From contig CAVCMI010000001.1 of the NCBI GenBank assembly GCA_963603365.1, positions 1-64,000 on the forward strand: a stretch of DNA of 64,000 nucleotides, read 5' to 3'. The notes under the pieces are model-generated. The model had not been told where the DNA came from and made no database searches. It worked only from the letters and a program-made list of their open reading frames with translations. A program made the translations under genes and the position numbers. The stretch comes from F23-D06 sp963603365 (lineage in GTDB: Bacteria > Bacteroidota > Bacteroidia > Bacteroidales > WCHB1-69). This document shows, piece by piece, positions 62,852-64,000 of the stretch (positions are counted from its first letter, which is position 1; each line of letters begins with the position of its first letter).

Positions 62852-64000
62852 TCAATCATAATTAAGTTCCACCGATTTGCCCATAATTTGGAGATTGCGG
62901 GCCAACTTCTCTACAAGTTTCAGTTTCATCGTAGTGTCGATTGGGAGACCTTGGTGCGCAGCATTGACACTTTGTCCCACAAAGAATGTGATGTGCGTGG
63001 CTTTCTCAAAGAGGAATTCGGCCAGCAGGGACGCTCCGTCAGTTTTTGTGAACACTTTGGGTGTAAGGTCTTGTATAGAAAGGTATTTCTCCGAGAGTTC
63101 GAGCAGCCGGCGGAGGGTAAGCACACCCTCAGTGGTCAGGTCAACTCCCTTGATGTAGCCGATAGGCGGCACGTCTTTGTCGGGGAAATCGAAGCTGGTT
63201 TTGAGTTCCGTTTTCAGATAGCGGGCCACGATTTGCGAACTGGTGCCGCCACATACAATCTTCAGGGAATCGCCCTCCATAAAACGGCCGACATAGAAGT
63301 CGTCTTTCTCTTTGTCCACAGGAGGGCCAACCATAATATGTACGTCTTGCCGTTTCCTGATCTTGACGGCGGCAACCGTCGTGTCGTCGCCGGGCTTGTC
63401 GAGGTAAAGGTCGTTGCAAGCAGAGGCGAGCAGGCAGGCCACGGCCCGCGCTGACATTTCGGGGGTTACATTCGTGTCCAGGTGTTCCATAATCTGGGGG
63501 CGTTCCCATCCGAAATTGAGAATCATTCCGACACCGGCATGAATGGTGCCGTCAGACATCACGATTACAATGTCATTCTCCTCAAGATTCAGGTCGGAGC
63601 GGAACACTTGCTTGCCGCAGATTGAGAGTTCCGTCCTTTCAAAGTCGCAGCATTTCCCGTTATGGTAATAGATGGCTTGTGGGTTGTCGAACTCAAACAG
63701 GAAGCCTTTGCCTTCCGTGTTTACGTGGATGACGGAAAAGGTGGAGTAGGCAACGCCACGCTCCTTGCACACGGGAAGGGTTTGTATAATCGTCTCCACA
63801 CATTCGTACATGTCGATGTCGTTGGAGGCCATGGTGCACAGAATCTTGGAAGTGAGTGTAGAGAGAATGTTCGCTTTCACACCGCTGCCGAGCCCGTCGG
63901 CCAGCACAAGTGTGGTATAGTTGCCGTTCACGCTGCGGGCCACATTGTCGCCGCACAGTTCCTCCCCGTAATGGTTCAGCGAGGTACAGCCATATTCAAG
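62852..64000 (-). CDS. SpoIIE/PP2C-type phosphatase (5' end beyond window)
   Basis: At least 383 residues; the frame is open to the window edge, so the start is missing (a GTG at 63943 is internal). The phosphatase core shows VLADGLGSGVKAN (PP2C motif with the metal Asp), IVIVMSDGTIHAG and PGDDTTVAAVKI. The C-terminal ~140 residues form an unassigned domain. Visible N-terminal residues (LEYGCTSLNHYGEELCGDN) fit the usual start of such proteins. It lies 23 bases before the hydrogenase-like gene. SpoIIE-type phosphatases act on anti-anti-sigma or other phosphoproteins; here it may couple redox state to signalling. Confidence 0.85.
   Translation of the reverse strand, partial: LEYGCTSLNHYGEELCGDNVARSVNGNYTTLVLADGLGSGVKANILSTLTSKILCTMASNDIDMYECVETIIQTLPVCKERGVAYSTFSVIHVNTEGKGFLFEFDNPQAIYYHNGKCCDFERTELSICGKQVFRSDLNLEENDIVIVMSDGTIHAGVGMILNFGWERPQIMEHLDTNVTPEMSARAVACLLASACNDLYLDKPGDDTTVAAVKIRKRQDVHIMVGPPVDKEKDDFYVGRFMEGDSLKIVCGGTSSQIVARYLKTELKTSFDFPDKDVPPIGYIKGVDLTTEGVLTLRRLLELSEKYLSIQDLTPKVFTKTDGASLLAEFLFEKATHITFFVGQSVNAAHQGLPIDTTMKLKLVEKLARNLQIMGKSVELNYD

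Noticed and set aside
1..64000. CRISPR arrays, insertion sequences, prophage genes
   Set aside because: No regularly spaced repeats, transposases, integrases or phage structural genes were seen in the window.

Overview
The window looks like chromosomal DNA of an anaerobic Bacteroidales bacterium. The signs are a fused FeoA-FeoB, the nusB-DUF1573-yajC-YbbR-coaE string, a DUF4175 protein, a DUF4249 lipoprotein, two proteins with type IX secretion (T9SS) C-terminal sorting domains, and many promoters with the Bacteroidetes -7 box TAnnTTTG (most often TATCTTTG or TACTTTTG). T9SS cargo argues against a typical Bacteroides species; genus cannot be decided from the sequence.

Layout. 0.07-2.6 kb: a two-gene cassette (EcoRI-family adenine methyltransferase overlapping a DUF262-HNH nuclease) behind a long, strongly structured untranslated leader. 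2.6-6.5 kb: FeoAB iron transporter and a divergent M16 protease. 6.6-7.9 kb: an intact HaeIII-like cytosine methyltransferase preceded by what I read as the last ~40 codons of its lost restriction enzyme, joined to a truncated XRE regulator, i.e. a decayed restriction-modification system. 8.1-15.7 kb: one 2519-residue T9SS-exported protein of alternating fibronectin III and jelly-roll modules. 15.9-18.8 kb: an aldehyde dehydrogenase in uninterrupted frame with a GldB-like lipoprotein, then ssb. 18.8-24.4 kb (minus): coaE, YbbR-like, yajC, DUF1573, nusB, a coiled-coil membrane protein and an alkaline phosphatase. 24.5-26.5 kb: gpsA and an acyltransferase-like gene. 26.5-35.4 kb (minus): cell-wall elongation genes (rodA, mrdA) with a polyprenyl synthase, a lytic transglycosylase, an MFS carrier and small envelope genes.

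35.4-35.9 kb is a 0.55-kb AT-rich divergent gap with a perfect DnaA-box consensus and repeated TGCTGTTT motifs. From there rpiB, a LutB-like iron-sulfur protein, DUF4175, a small protein, a T9SS SGNH hydrolase, ybeY and mnmG run rightward with overlapping ends, closed by a convergent tRNA-Arg(CCT). 44.7-51.5 kb (minus): LytTR regulator, DUF4249 lipoprotein, WYL regulator, tadA, mutY, an OmpA-family lipoprotein and a nucleotide-kinase-like ATPase. 51.6-58.3 kb: a 1011-residue TPR protein, an outer-membrane barrel and a C69 dipeptidase. 58.4-64 kb (minus): a redox operon reading SpoIIE-type phosphatase (cut by the window edge), [FeFe]-hydrogenase-like protein, adenylate kinase and a fused NfnA-NfnB-like flavoprotein.

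The most notable material is the structured leader of the methyltransferase/HNH cassette, the fossil restriction enzyme beside the HaeIII-like methylase, the dehydrogenase-lipoprotein fusion and the origin-like gap at 35.6 kb. All functional names rest on motifs recognised by eye; no search was run.
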